A stretch of 5,607 bases of DNA from Paracoccaceae bacterium (GTDB taxonomy: Bacteria > Pseudomonadota > Alphaproteobacteria > Rhodobacterales > Rhodobacteraceae), in assembly GCA_002401945.1 (NCBI GenBank), contig NVUP01000035.1, positions 6,372 through 11,978 of the forward strand, in the 5' to 3' direction. A program made the translations under genes and the position numbers. The notes under the pieces are model-generated. The model had not been told where the DNA came from. It saw nothing but the letters and a program-made list of their open reading frames with translations, and made no database searches. Below are positions 5,552-5,607 of the stretch, in pieces. How positions within the stretch are numbered: position 1 is the first letter of the stretch; each line of letters opens with the position of its first letter.

Positions 5552-5607
5552 TTAGCCGCCTACCAACAGAGCCGTTGCTGGCGCCTGTTGACAGATGTTC
5601 ATTTTTT
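5552..5607 (-). CDS. possible 3' end of a gene upstream of sdhB (partial)
   Basis: A minus-strand frame is open from the window end to a TAA at 5552-5554, 15 bp before the sdhB start, which is a typical within-operon distance. The last residues would be MNICQQAPATALLVGG. These do not look like the usual C-terminus of SdhA, so if real it belongs to another small gene lying between sdhA and sdhB. It is too short to judge coding potential and may be non-coding leader. Confidence 0.3.
   Translation of the reverse strand, partial: KMNICQQAPATALLVGG

Overview
The window looks like chromosomal DNA from an alphaproteobacterium, most likely Rhodobacterales (Roseobacter group). This rests on recognition of the SdhB protein, the even GC-rich composition across all genes, and the gene content; no database search was run. 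No phage, transposase, CRISPR or plasmid gene is visible.

Layout. Positions 1-131 hold no gene but contain a strong nested hairpin (43-104). Positions 132-2682 carry a minus-strand operon transcribed pxpB -> pxpC -> pxpA, with 4-bp ATGA overlaps at both junctions. It encodes an ATP-dependent 5-oxoprolinase (or a close relative) that would return pyroglutamate to glutamate. Positions 2789-2865 are a tRNA-Arg(ACG) gene on the minus strand, immediately upstream of the operon. Positions 2866-3047 are a 182-bp divergent intergenic region with a 9-bp inverted repeat. Positions 3048-4682 carry a plus-strand gene pair: a cytoplasmic polysaccharide-deacetylase-like protein followed 18 bp later by a two-part GNAT acyltransferase with a C8 tract at its start. 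Positions 4717-4744 form a 12-bp perfect hairpin shared by the convergent GNAT and sdhB transcription units. Positions 4757-5536 are sdhB, the iron-sulfur subunit of succinate dehydrogenase, on the minus strand. A short open frame upstream of it runs off the window end.

How the genes work together. PxpB and PxpC are expected to form the catalytic partner of PxpA. SdhB is part of respiratory complex II and belongs to an sdh operon lying mostly outside the window. The deacetylase and GNAT pair probably act on the same acylated amino-sugar-like or polyketide/lipid-like substrate, but this cannot be read from sequence alone. The most interesting points are the uncharacterised deacetylase-GNAT pair with its possible slippage tract, the altered signature motifs of PxpB, and the nested hairpin after pxpA. 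Nothing in the window clearly shows a wholly new system.
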